Assembly: GCA_026225395.1 (NCBI GenBank)
Contig: JAMFSR010000009.1
Location: 34,355 to 98,354 of the forward strand
DNA: 64,000 bases
From: Granulicella sapmiensis
Lineage (GTDB): Bacteria; Acidobacteriota; Terriglobia; Terriglobales; Acidobacteriaceae
Direction of reading: 5' to 3'
Shown: positions 46,026 to 54,191 of the stretch, in pieces
Numbering within the stretch: position 1 is the first letter of the stretch
Layout of the letters: every line of letters begins with the position of its first letter
The notes under the pieces: generated by a model
Told to the model about the DNA's origin: nothing
What the model saw: only the letters and a program-made list of their open reading frames with translations
Database searches by the model: none
Translations under genes and position numbers: made by a program

Positions 46026-46232
46026 ATGATTCGACCCAACCCGCTCACCGCCCTCCTTCTCAGCAGCGCAGCCCTGCTGGCGTTCACCGGCTGCCACACC
46101 ACCGTCGTCCAGCCTGTGGAGCAACCCGCTGCCCAACCGGCACCCCAACCTGCTCATTACGATGACCACCACGACGATCACCACCCGCCACCACCGCCTC
46201 CTCCGCCAGATCATCGTTACGACCACCACTAG
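46026..46232 (+). CDS. Small His/Pro-rich lipoprotein
   Basis: 68 residues. The signal region (TALLLSSAALLAFTGC) ends in a good lipobox, so the mature protein begins with a lipidated Cys. The rest is PVEQPAAQPAPQPAH followed by DDHHDDHH, eight prolines and DHRYDHH. About ten histidines and several aspartates in fifty residues suggest binding of transition metals such as Ni, Zn or Cu. AGGAG lies about ten bases before the ATG. It is divergent from gdhA and 54 bp upstream of trpE. The sequence is too simple to place in a family. Confidence 0.7.
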   Translation: MIRPNPLTALLLSSAALLAFTGCHTTVVQPVEQPAAQPAPQPAHYDDHHDDHHPPPPPPPPDHRYDHH

Positions 46233-46286
46233 GCCCCACCGCAACTTGCCGTGCGCCCGCGGGCATCTCCTCGGTATCATGGGGAG

Positions 46287-47789
46287 ATGCCCCACGCGCC
46301 GACCCCTACGACCCCGTCACTCCGTGACTTCCAGCGGCTGGCGAAGTCGCACACGCTGGTGCCCATAACCCGCACCGTCGCAGCCGACCTCGAAACCCCC
46401 GTCTCCGCATTCCTCCGCGTCGCCGCGATCGAACCCGAAGCCTTCCTGCTCGAATCCGTCGAAGGCGGCGAGCACGTCGGCCGTTACACCTTTATCGGCA
46501 TCCGCCCGTACCGCAAAATGACTGCCCGCGACGGCAGTATCACGGTCACCGAAGGCCGTAAACGCCGCACCTACGCTGGCGACATCTTCACCGAACTCAA
46601 GACTGCTCTAGAAGGCGAAACCCCCGCCAAGCTCCCCGGCCTGCCGCCGTTCACTGCAGGCGCAGTTGGCTTCTTCGCCTACGACGTCGTCCGGTCCATT
46701 GAAGAGCTCCCCAATATCGCTCTCGACGAGCTCCGCGTCCCCGACGCCCACCTCATGTTCTTCGATGAGGTGTTGGCCTTCGACCACGTCAAGAAAGCCA
46801 TCCACCTCATCGTCACGGTTGGCGCGCGCGGTCCGCTCAACGCTGCCTCCTACAAACAGGCCAACACGCGCCTCAACCGCCTGGAAAAGCTCCTCAGCGC
46901 CGCCATCCCCAAACAACCCCGCTCCAAGGCCAAAGGCCCACTCAAACTCAAGCCACGTACCAAGGCCGCCGACTTCCTCCGCGCCGTCCAAACCACCAAG
47001 GACTACATCACCGCCGGCGACATCTTCCAGTGCGTCCTCTCGCAGCGCTTCGATGTCATCCCCGGTGTCGACCCCTTCGAAATCTACCGCTCCCTCCGCA
47101 TCGTCAACCCATCGCCCTATCTCTACTTCCTCCGGTTCGGCCTGGACAACAACACGCGCCCCTGCCACATCGTGGGCTCGTCACCCGAGCTCCTCGTCCG
47201 CGTACACGATGGCCGCGTAGAGTACCGCCCCATCGCCGGCTCCCGCCCTCGCGGCGCCAGCGAAATCGCCGATCGCGCCCTCGAAGCCGACCTCCGCGCC
47301 GACGCCAAGGAAATCTCCGAGCACATCATGCTCGTCGATCTGGGCCGCAACGACGTAGGCCGCGTCTCCGAATTCGGCTCCGTCAAGGTCAAAGACCTCA
47401 TGTTCGTCGAGCGCTACTCACACATCATGCACCTGGTCAGCGCGCTCGAAGGCACCCTCCGCAAAGACCTCGCACCACTCGACGCCTTCCGCGCCTGCTT
47501 CCCCGCAGGCACCCTCTCGGGCGCACCCAAAATTCGTGCCATGGAAATCATCGAAGAGCTCGAACCTGCCCGCCGTGGCGTCTACGGCGGCGCCATCTTC
47601 TACGCCGACTTCAGCGGCAATCTCGACTCCTGCATCGCCATCCGCACCCTATTCATGGACGGCGAGAAAGGCTACATCCAAGCCGGCGCCGGCATCGTGG
47701 CGGATTCGGTTCCGCAGAAGGAACATGAAGAGTGTGGAAATAAGGCAAAGGCCGTAGTTCGCGCCATCGAGCGAGCCCGCCAGACCTAA
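46287..47789 (+). CDS. trpE: Anthranilate synthase component I
   Basis: 500 residues. The N-terminal regulatory domain has the tryptophan-binding LLES element (AFLLESVEGGEHVGRYTFIG). The chorismate-binding domain has ITAGDIFQCVLSQRF, YLYFLRFGLDNNTRPCHIVG, RPIAGSRPRGAS, LVDLGRNDVGRV and CFPAGTLSGAPK. It makes anthranilate from chorismate with ammonia from TrpG, the first step of tryptophan synthesis, and is probably feedback-inhibited by tryptophan. The start is set at ATG 46287, although the only Shine-Dalgarno-like GGGGAG touches it. TrpG is encoded 333 bp downstream beyond a convergent small gene. Confidence 0.95.
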   Translation: MPHAPTPTTPSLRDFQRLAKSHTLVPITRTVAADLETPVSAFLRVAAIEPEAFLLESVEGGEHVGRYTFIGIRPYRKMTARDGSITVTEGRKRRTYAGDIFTELKTALEGETPAKLPGLPPFTAGAVGFFAYDVVRSIEELPNIALDELRVPDAHLMFFDEVLAFDHVKKAIHLIVTVGARGPLNAASYKQANTRLNRLEKLLSAAIPKQPRSKAKGPLKLKPRTKAADFLRAVQTTKDYITAGDIFQCVLSQRFDVIPGVDPFEIYRSLRIVNPSPYLYFLRFGLDNNTRPCHIVGSSPELLVRVHDGRVEYRPIAGSRPRGASEIADRALEADLRADAKEISEHIMLVDLGRNDVGRVSEFGSVKVKDLMFVERYSHIMHLVSALEGTLRKDLAPLDAFRACFPAGTLSGAPKIRAMEIIEELEPARRGVYGGAIFYADFSGNLDSCIAIRTLFMDGEKGYIQAGAGIVADSVPQKEHEECGNKAKAVVRAIERARQT

Positions 47790-47805
47790 TCAGAGCGCCA
47801 GGAAG

Positions 47806-48084
47806 TTAATCGCTATCTTCCTGCTTCAGCGCCCACCAAATTCCACCCACAATCTGCGCCGCACCAATCACCCGCGTCAGCACCGGCCGTTTCGAAAGCC
47901 CATGCATCAAATCCCGCCAAACCTTCGGCCCGGTCTTCCATGCCTTGGCATCCCGCTCCGGATGCACCAGTGCCATCACGCCATCGCCAATTAGCACCAT
48001 GGCCGCAAAATATTTCGCTCGCGTTGGGTTCGTCAGGAACATACAGCATAGGAGTCCCATATTCCGTCCGCCGTTGCCCAGCAT
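47806..48084 (-). CDS. Small two-helix membrane protein of unknown function
   Basis: 92 residues. Two hydrophobic stretches (AKYFAAMVLIGDGVMALV and VIGAAQIVGGIWWAL) flank a basic middle (KAWKTGPKVWRDLMHGLSKR), giving a likely hairpin membrane protein. AAGGA seven bases before the ATG at 48084 supports the start. It lies on the opposite strand between trpE and trpG. No family is recognised. Confidence 0.6.
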   Translation of the reverse strand: MLGNGGRNMGLLCCMFLTNPTRAKYFAAMVLIGDGVMALVHPERDAKAWKTGPKVWRDLMHGLSKRPVLTRVIGAAQIVGGIWWALKQEDSD

Positions 48085-48122
48085 GGGTCGTCCTTCACTC
48101 CCTGCCGCGATACCATAGAGAT

Positions 48123-48704
48123 ATGGTTTTCGTCCTCGACAACTACGACTCCTTCACCTATAACCTCGTCCAGTACATCGGCGAGCTTGGCGGCGAGATC
48201 ATCGTCAAACGCAACGACGAGGTGACCCCGGAAGAGATCGTCGCGATGGACCCCACGCACATCGTTCTCTCGCCCGGCCCCTGCACCCCGCAGGAAGCCG
48301 GCATTCTCATCCCGCTGGTCCAGCACCTCGCCGGCCTGCCTGCAAAAAAGCAGATCCCGCTCCTCGGTGTCTGCCTCGGCCACCAGGCTATCGGCGCTGC
48401 TTTCGGCGGCGATGTCATCCGCGCAGACAAGCTCATGCACGGCAAGACCAGCGTCATCTCCCACGACGGCCGCACCATCTTCCGCGACATTCCACAGCCG
48501 ATGACCTGCACTCGCTACCACTCGCTCATCCTCGCCGAGAACACCTTCCCGAACGAGCTCGAAGTCTCAGCCCGCGTCGCTGGCGAATCGATGATCATGG
48601 CCCTCCGTCACCGCAAGCTGCCCATCGAAGGCGTCCAGTTCCACCCTGAATCCGTCCTTACCGACCACGGCAAGCAGCTCATTGCCAACTTCCTCAAGCA
48701 ATAA
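48123..48704 (+). CDS. trpG: Anthranilate/aminodeoxychorismate synthase glutamine amidotransferase
   Basis: 193 residues of a class I glutamine amidotransferase. It opens MVFVLDNYDSFTYNLVQYIG, typical of TrpG/PabA. The nucleophile is C84 in LLGVCLGHQAIG, and the His-Glu pair lies in GVQFHPESVLTDHGK. It supplies ammonia from glutamine to TrpE and may also serve PabB, as a single dual-purpose subunit does in many bacteria. The gene is close to trpE but separated from it by a minus-strand gene, so the two are probably not on one simple transcript. The ribosome-binding site is weak. Confidence 0.93.
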   Translation: MVFVLDNYDSFTYNLVQYIGELGGEIIVKRNDEVTPEEIVAMDPTHIVLSPGPCTPQEAGILIPLVQHLAGLPAKKQIPLLGVCLGHQAIGAAFGGDVIRADKLMHGKTSVISHDGRTIFRDIPQPMTCTRYHSLILAENTFPNELEVSARVAGESMIMALRHRKLPIEGVQFHPESVLTDHGKQLIANFLKQ

Positions 48705-48721
48705 AGTTTCATTCTTCTTGA

Positions 48722-48766
48722 ATTGCAATCCTGAGCGAAGCGAAGGATCTGCTGTTTGATTGCAAT
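48722..48766. repeat. Inverted-repeat element with GAGCGAAGCGAAGGAT core
   Basis: ATTGCAATC (48722-48730) and GATTGCAAT (48758-48766) are perfect inverted repeats around a core CCTGAGCGAAGCGAAGGATC, itself flanked by ATCCT and AGGAT. The core resembles a short intergenic repeat known to me from many acidobacterial and proteobacterial genomes. It lies 17 bp after the trpG stop and could be a REP-like or terminator element. Confidence 0.55.
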
Positions 48767-48795
48767 GGCACGATCCATTGGAAAGTCAAAGATTC

Positions 48796-49716
48796 ATGCG
48801 CACCACACTGACGACCGCCGCACTCCTCATCGCCGTCGCCGCCCAGGCCCAGCAGCCCATGGGCACGGTCGCCACGCACGACGCCCTTGTCACCGGCGGC
48901 CTTGAAGTCCACGCCGAGCGCGCCTCGCTCGTCTCCAACGCCAGCATCACCGCCTACGACCGCACCGCCACCATCGACCTCACCCGAGGCGGCCAGGTTC
49001 TCGTCTGTGCCACCAGTCAGTTCCACCTCCTGCGCTCGGGTCCCGGGCCTTCGCTGCTCTTCGCACTCGACCGCGGTGCCTTCGAGCTCCGCACCGCATC
49101 GCAGCCACAGGATGTCATCCTCACGCCCGACCTCCGTTTCACCCTCGCCTCACCCGGCGCGCTCGATCTCAGCCTCCGCGTCACGCCCAACGGAGACACC
49201 TGCGTCGACAACACCGGTTCAAATGCCCCCACGCTCCAGGTCGCGGACGTTTTTACCGATGCCACCTACCGTCTCACTCCCGGCCAGCATGTGCTCTTCG
49301 AGCACGGCTCGCTCAAGGAGGTCGTTGACCGCGAAACCTCCGCCTGTGGATGCCCCATCGAAGCCGTTCCAAATATCGCCACCACACCCGGGCAGCCCAC
49401 AACTCCAGCATTGGCAGAGGCTCAACACCCGTTTCCAGCCGCTGTCAGCCAAGGCTTAGCTGCACCCCCGCTGGTGGACAACTCCAATCCAGCCGGAGAA
49501 AAGCACACCCAAGTCTCCGCCATCCTCAATTACGGCACCAACCAGCCCGACTCAACATCGTTACCCGCCCCCGGGCCGGGAGTCGCGACTCCCAGCCCAC
49601 AGGCCACACCGCCGACGACTGTCTCTGCCCAACCGCCACCCTCTCCACCCGGCGCGCACGATATCTTCCACGCCATCGGACACTTCTTCCACAAGCTCTT
49701 CCATTCGGCGAATTGA
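48796..49716 (+). CDS. Secreted FecR-like protein with Pro-rich tail
   Basis: 306 residues from ATG 48796 with a signal peptide (TLTTAALLIAVAAQAQ). The first 150 residues hold beta-strand repeats reminiscent of FecR-type domains (ATIDLTRGGQVLVCATSQFH, LLFALDRGAFELRT, TYRLTPGQHVLFEHG). The second half is disordered and rich in Pro/Thr/Ser, ending in a short amphipathic segment (HAIGHFFHKLFHS). I cannot assign a function. It is followed by a GT-C-like gene 65 bp downstream. Confidence 0.65.
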   Translation: MRTTLTTAALLIAVAAQAQQPMGTVATHDALVTGGLEVHAERASLVSNASITAYDRTATIDLTRGGQVLVCATSQFHLLRSGPGPSLLFALDRGAFELRTASQPQDVILTPDLRFTLASPGALDLSLRVTPNGDTCVDNTGSNAPTLQVADVFTDATYRLTPGQHVLFEHGSLKEVVDRETSACGCPIEAVPNIATTPGQPTTPALAEAQHPFPAAVSQGLAAPPLVDNSNPAGEKHTQVSAILNYGTNQPDSTSLPAPGPGVATPSPQATPPTTVSAQPPPSPPGAHDIFHAIGHFFHKLFHSAN

Positions 49717-49781
49717 ACGCTCGTCTCGGAGCGAAATGGCCGGTATATCCTTGGGCAGGAATCTTTTGAAACCGGAGACAA

Positions 49782-51350
49782 GTGTCAATGAGTATCGAAG
49801 GGTCGCGGCAAAACCCATCTGAATCTGCTGTTCTGCTGCGATTTTCCGAAAGCCTGCGGGCCGCTATCGTCGCCTTGTCTGCGTTGTTCGTTCTATTGTT
49901 CCTCTACGCCGCCGCCCGCCGCATGTACTTTCCCTATGAAGTGGAATGGATAGAGAGCGGCGTGCTGGTTTCGGTGCTGCGAATCGTCCACGGTCAAGGA
50001 CTTTATGTCGCTCCTACAGCTGATTACGTCGCCTATCTGTACGCTCCTTTGTACTTCTATCTTTCAGCGACGATCATGAAATTTGCAGGCGCCGCCGGCC
50101 ACGGATATGCCGCTCTCCGCCTCCTGTCTACTCTTTCTACCCTGGGTACGTTTGCCGCCATTTATGCGCTGGTGCGGACGGAAACGCGGCGCCATCTGCC
50201 GGCGATCGCTGCCGCAGGTTTATATGCCGCCTGCTACCCCGTCCTCGGCTTGTTTTATGACACCGGCAGGGTCGACGCCTTATTTGTTTTCCTCATGCTG
50301 CTTGCCCTTCTTGCCCAGCGACGCGGCTATCCCGTTTTAGCCGCGATATTGTGGGCCCTAGTCTTTCAAACCAAGCAGTCCGTCCTTCCTCTTGCGACGA
50401 TCATCCTCTGCGCCGAATGGCAACGCCCCCGCAAAATGGTCGCTGCCCTCGTCACCTTTTTCACCATCGTTGCCGTCACTTTTCTTGCCTTCAATCACGC
50501 CACCGGAGGCTGGTACGTCTTTTACATGTTCCACATTGCCGGTGGGCTCCCCATTGTTCCGCGGCAACTCATCCTGTTCTGGCCCTTCGTCCTTCTGCCC
50601 ACGTCGATTGCCTGGACCCTTATTTTCGGCTCGTTGTGGCTGGCGCCGGTCCGCCTTCGCAGCTCACGCACGCAGCTCTATCTCTTCGCGTCCCTGGCTA
50701 TCTACCTCGGCATCTGGTTCGTTGCGTCGCACGACGGAGCTTCTGCCAACGCGGACATGCCGGTCTTTGCCATCACGACCATCCTATTCGGCATCGCTCT
50801 CGCCAGGTTGTTTGATTGGGCGAAAATCAAAGATTCCCTTCATGCTCAGGCCATTCTTATGATGGCTGTAACGGTGCAGTTATTCGCTCTGCTCTATAAT
50901 CCCGGACGCTATGTTCCGAGCCACGCCTCCATTGTTCTCGGCCAGCAGTTCATCGACCAAGTTCGCGATGTACCCGGCGATGTCTACATCTTCAACCACT
51001 CCTACGATGCCATTCTCGCCGGCAAGCAACCCCATGCCGAAGGCGAAGCCCTCCACGCGGTGCTCAACGCTGGCGGTCCCGTAGCCACTCAACTCCGTAC
51101 CGAGGTCGCCGCTTCACTCGCCACCCATCGCTACTCCGCCATTGTGATCGACGCCGGAACACCCTCCGGGGACTGGTTGCCCTTCACGCAAGACTACCCG
51201 CAGGCTGTCTCATCGGCTTCCGACGGTCTAGCCTTCCTGACCTCTAAGCCCCGCTGGTTTCTTCTTCCCTGCAGTGCTTCCGTCACGGAGGTCCAGCAAT
51301 CAAATCCGCAGGGTATGGTTCTCGTTCCGGGGGCCTGTTCTCCGCGATGA
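49782..51350 (+). CDS. Polytopic GT-C-like glycosyltransferase
   Basis: 522 residues with about ten membrane helices. The first extracytoplasmic loop contains YFPYEVEWIESGVL, with acidic residues in the place used by GT-C (GT39/ArnT/PMT-like) enzymes to bind the donor phosphate. Later blocks include GLFYDTGRVDALFVFLMLLA and LVFQTKQSVLPLAT. Such enzymes transfer sugars from lipid-linked donors to lipids or proteins at the outer face of the inner membrane; donor and acceptor are unknown. GTG 49782 has GGAGA about four bases upstream and ATG 49788 about ten; either may be used. Confidence 0.7.
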   Translation: MSMSIEGSRQNPSESAVLLRFSESLRAAIVALSALFVLLFLYAAARRMYFPYEVEWIESGVLVSVLRIVHGQGLYVAPTADYVAYLYAPLYFYLSATIMKFAGAAGHGYAALRLLSTLSTLGTFAAIYALVRTETRRHLPAIAAAGLYAACYPVLGLFYDTGRVDALFVFLMLLALLAQRRGYPVLAAILWALVFQTKQSVLPLATIILCAEWQRPRKMVAALVTFFTIVAVTFLAFNHATGGWYVFYMFHIAGGLPIVPRQLILFWPFVLLPTSIAWTLIFGSLWLAPVRLRSSRTQLYLFASLAIYLGIWFVASHDGASANADMPVFAITTILFGIALARLFDWAKIKDSLHAQAILMMAVTVQLFALLYNPGRYVPSHASIVLGQQFIDQVRDVPGDVYIFNHSYDAILAGKQPHAEGEALHAVLNAGGPVATQLRTEVAASLATHRYSAIVIDAGTPSGDWLPFTQDYPQAVSSASDGLAFLTSKPRWFLLPCSASVTEVQQSNPQGMVLVPGACSPR

Positions 51351-51476
51351 TTACACAACGATTTCCATCCAGCAGCTCTCGGACGCTGGAGTCCTTCAGA
51401 ACAACCCTAAGCTACAATCAAAGGATTGGGCCGCATCCTATCGCCCGCAAACTTCCACCAGAATCAGGAGCTTCAC

Positions 51477-52037
51477 TTGTCGATTCCCGCCACCCAGATG
51501 CGCCCCGGCATGGTCATCAAATTCAAAGACGACCTTCATCTCGTCTTCTCCATCGAGCACCGCACCCCCGGCAACCTGCGCGCCTTCATCCAGGCCAAGC
51601 TCAAGAACATACGCACCGGCGCCATGTACACCGAACGCTTCCGTTCGCCCGACCCCATCGACCGCGTCCACGTCGAAGCTATCAAGATGGAGTTCCTCTA
51701 TAACGACGGCGAAGACTACTACTTCATGGACCAGAACACCTACGAGCAGACCGCGCTCAAGCGCGACACCCTCGGCGACGCCGTCGAATACCTCACCTCC
51801 AACCTGCTCATCGAGGTCAGCTTCCACGATGGCAAAGCCGTCGGCATCGAGCTCCCTACATCGGTCGAAATGACTGTCGTCCAAACCGAACCCGGCATCA
51901 AGTCCGCCACGGCCAGCTCGGTCACCAAACCCGCCAAGATGGAAACCGGCCTCGTCGTCAACGTGCCGCCCTTCATCAACGAAGGCGAAAAGATCCGCAT
52001 CGATACCGCCGAAGGCACCTACATGTCCCGCGCATAA
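51477..52037 (+). CDS. efp: Elongation factor P, TTG start, Asn at the loop tip
   Basis: 186 residues in three beta-barrel domains (SIPATQMRPGMVIKF, DAVEYLTSNLLIEVSFHDGK, LVVNVPPFINEGEKIRIDT). EF-P binds stalled ribosomes between P and E sites and promotes peptide bonds at polyprolines. No ATG fits; AGGAG six to seven bases before TTG 51477 gives the standard N-terminus. The domain-I loop reads HRTPGNLRAFIQ, so the tip residue that is Lys or Arg in the modified EF-P types is Asn (N33) here. This implies an EF-P form that acts without the known lysyl, rhamnosyl or aminopentanol modification. A bidirectional terminator follows. Confidence 0.93.
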   Translation: MSIPATQMRPGMVIKFKDDLHLVFSIEHRTPGNLRAFIQAKLKNIRTGAMYTERFRSPDPIDRVHVEAIKMEFLYNDGEDYYFMDQNTYEQTALKRDTLGDAVEYLTSNLLIEVSFHDGKAVGIELPTSVEMTVVQTEPGIKSATASSVTKPAKMETGLVVNVPPFINEGEKIRIDTAEGTYMSRA

Positions 52038-52053
52038 CTTCGAACCAACAGCA

Positions 52054-52090
52054 AAAGGGCGCAGCTATCGGCTGCGCCCTTTGTCTTTCG
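52054..52090. terminator. Bidirectional terminator after efp
   Basis: AAAGGGCGCAGC and GCTGCGCCCTTT form a 12-bp stem with loop TATCG, followed by TTGTCTTTC. It separates efp from the convergent secreted-protein gene. Confidence 0.85.
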
Positions 52091-52094
52091 CGAT

Positions 52095-52733
52095 TTAGAA
52101 GTGGTAGAACGCGCTGAACGCCGGCTTCTCCGTCACCACCCAATTTACCGTGCTGAACAGCGGTGTCGTGAACGTCTGCGACCGCGTCGTGATCGCACGC
52201 CCTTGCACTCGAATCCCGAATCGCCCATCGAGCGTCGCGATGTTCAAGCCTGCTTCGGCAATCGCGGCACTCCGAGCCATGCTCATCATCCCGCCAGAAA
52301 CTGCAACCTCACCGCCGCCCATCGACAGCATCGAGCGCATTCCCGGAATATGCAGGTTCAATCCGAACCCCGAGTTGGTCGTCTCCAGCACGCGAAACGT
52401 CTCAAACAGCTCCGCTGGCACGGCGCCGTTGTAATAGAGCGTCACGTCCGAGGCATGCGCATACCCATGCTGTTCTTCCACTGCATCGATCCCTGTCACT
52501 GGCGCCGTCCGCAATGAAATCAAGAGCTTCGGAGCGATCGAAGCCTGCAAACTTGGGGAGATCGCTGCTCGCAAATTGGCTAAAGCCGCCGCACGCCCCT
52601 GAACCGCACCGGCCACCGATTTCGCAGGTACCGGCGCATTGACTATCGCCGCTCGTAGCTGGGGATTCTGCCCCTGTCCCCACGCCATCGTCACACTAGC
52701 CAACGCAAACATCGCGGTCAGGATGCGTTTCAT
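52095..52733 (-). CDS. Secreted protein of unknown function
   Basis: 212 residues from ATG 52733 with GAGG six bases upstream and a signal peptide (ILTAMFALASVTMAWGQ). It contains YAHASDVTLYYNGAVPAEL, SMLSMGGGEVAVSGGMMSMA and NIATLDGRFGIRVQGRAI, and ends with aromatic AFSAFYHF. The aromatic C-terminus could suit an outer-membrane barrel or surface protein, but length and composition are not decisive. No family recognised. Confidence 0.65.
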   Translation of the reverse strand: MKRILTAMFALASVTMAWGQGQNPQLRAAIVNAPVPAKSVAGAVQGRAAALANLRAAISPSLQASIAPKLLISLRTAPVTGIDAVEEQHGYAHASDVTLYYNGAVPAELFETFRVLETTNSGFGLNLHIPGMRSMLSMGGGEVAVSGGMMSMARSAAIAEAGLNIATLDGRFGIRVQGRAITTRSQTFTTPLFSTVNWVVTEKPAFSAFYHF

Positions 52734-52896
52734 AACGTGCCTCTGGATGCGACTTCGAATGCGGTGCCGCAAAGCGGCTTCTCACATACAGACGCAGCAC
52801 GATATTTCCAAGTTGCCATCATTTCTTGCCATTTTTGCGCAATACCCGCGCCATTGTTGCGTCCGCGCCCTTGCCTCTGCGACACTGAACCCTCCG

Positions 52897-53178
52897 ATGG
52901 TGGTCCACTTTCTCATTCGCGGACGTGTGCAGGGCGTCGGCTTCCGCTGGTTCGTCCATCGCGAAGCCGCCGAACTCGGCCTCCACGGCTGGGTGCGTAA
53001 CACCGACAGCGGGGAAGTCGAAGTAATCGTCTCGGGCGCCCCTGACCTCATCGGCGAACTCCGCACGGAACTTCACAAAGGCTCACGCGGCAGCCGCGTC
53101 GACGCCGTCCTCGAAAACGAATTAGCCGAAAGCGAAGCCGAATCTCTCAGCGCTTTCCAAATTGAAGGAGCCTGGTAA
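52897..53178 (+). CDS. acyP: Acylphosphatase
   Basis: 93 residues with the complete signature: catalytic R17 in [11 protein letters not shown] and N35 in [13 protein letters not shown]. The enzyme hydrolyses carboxyl-phosphate bonds of small acyl phosphates in the cytoplasm. It lies eight bases before apt in the same direction, so the two share a transcript, although no metabolic link is obvious. The start at 52897 gives the normal length. Confidence 0.9.
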   Translation: MVVHFLIRGRVQGVGFRWFVHREAAELGLHGWVRNTDSGEVEVIVSGAPDLIGELRTELHKGSRGSRVDAVLENELAESEAESLSAFQIEGAW

Positions 53179-53186
53179 AAACCCGA

Positions 53187-53726
53187 ATGTCACAACCCAT
53201 CAACTGCGAGCCGCTCAAGCAGCTCATCCGCGCCGTACCCGACTTTCCCAAGCCCGGCATCCTCTTCTACGACATCACCACGCTGCTCAAGGACAAGACC
53301 GGCTTCGCGCAACTCATCGACGCCTTCGCGCAGTACTACATCGACAAGCATGTCGACCTAGTCCTTGGCATCGAGGCCCGCGGCTTCATCTTCGGTCCCG
53401 CTCTCGCCTATCGCCTCAACGCCGGCTTCGTTCCTGTCCGCAAACCCGGCAAGCTGCCTGCTGAAACCGTCAAGATCAAGTACGACCTCGAGTACGGCTC
53501 CGACTCGCTGGAGATGCACAAGGACGCCATCCAGCCCGGCCAGCGCGTCATCATCGTCGACGACCTGCTCGCCACCGGCGGCACCATGGACGCCACCATC
53601 AAGCTCGTCAAGCAGCTCGGCGGCGAAATCGTCGGCCTCACCGTAGCCATCGAACTCGACTTCCTCAAAGGCCGCGCCAAGTTCCCCGAGTACGACGTCT
53701 TCAGCTTGTTGCACTACGACGAGTAG
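53187..53726 (+). CDS. apt: Adenine phosphoribosyltransferase
   Basis: 179 residues. [17 protein letters not shown] near the N-terminus, [20 protein letters not shown] and the PRPP-binding motif [14 protein letters not shown] identify Apt. It salvages adenine by joining it to PRPP to form AMP in the cytoplasm. It follows acylphosphatase by eight bases. Length and motifs are standard, with nothing unusual. Confidence 0.95.
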   Translation: MSQPINCEPLKQLIRAVPDFPKPGILFYDITTLLKDKTGFAQLIDAFAQYYIDKHVDLVLGIEARGFIFGPALAYRLNAGFVPVRKPGKLPAETVKIKYDLEYGSDSLEMHKDAIQPGQRVIIVDDLLATGGTMDATIKLVKQLGGEIVGLTVAIELDFLKGRAKFPEYDVFSLLHYDE

Positions 53727-53836
53727 CGAAACTTCACGCCAACCCAGCCCCTCCAAATAGTTGCGCGAAACACCCCACCACAACCCGCGTTTACCTATAT
53801 GCAAGGCGGAAACAGAGCCGAGCAGGAGGCAACAGC

Positions 53837-54109
53837 ATGAAGCTATCGAACGTAACCGCGAAGCTTACAAGCATGAAGTCCAACGCAGTCAAACTGCTGG
53901 CCGTAGCAGCCGTGGCCGGCGCAGCGCTTGCAGCCGCCCCTGCGGCCCAGGCTCAACGCTTCGTAATCGGCGTCCACGTCGGCGGCCCGCGGTACTTCGC
54001 TCCCGCTCCTCCGGTGGTTTACGGTCCAGCCTTCTACGGTGGATATGGATATCGCCACGACGACTGGCGCTTCCACCACGATCCCTACCGCCGCGGCTGG
54101 CGCCGCTAA
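53837..54109 (+). CDS. Small secreted Gly/Tyr/His-rich protein
   Basis: 90 residues from an ATG with AGGAGG at ideal spacing. A long signal peptide (AVKLLAVAAVAGAALAAAPA, cleavage near AQAQ) precedes about 50 residues rich in Gly, Tyr, Pro, His and Arg (VGGPRYFAPAPPVVYGPAFY, YGYRHDDWRFHHDPYRRGW). Similar short secreted proteins are widespread in soil bacteria and have no known function. A strong terminator 29 bp later makes it a single-gene unit. Confidence 0.75.
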   Translation: MKLSNVTAKLTSMKSNAVKLLAVAAVAGAALAAAPAAQAQRFVIGVHVGGPRYFAPAPPVVYGPAFYGGYGYRHDDWRFHHDPYRRGWRR

Positions 54110-54137
54110 GCGCTAGTCGCTAACCGCAAGACGTTCC

Positions 54138-54173
54138 CAGGGCCGCTCGTCATCGAGCGGCCCTGATGTTTTT
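54138..54173 (+). terminator. Rho-independent terminator after the small secreted protein
   Basis: CAGGGCCGCTCG and CGAGCGGCCCTG form a 12-bp perfect stem with loop TCAT, followed by ATG and five T. It can also end the convergent FmdE-like gene. Confidence 0.88.
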
Positions 54174-54191
54174 ACTCACCATGCACTGTCG

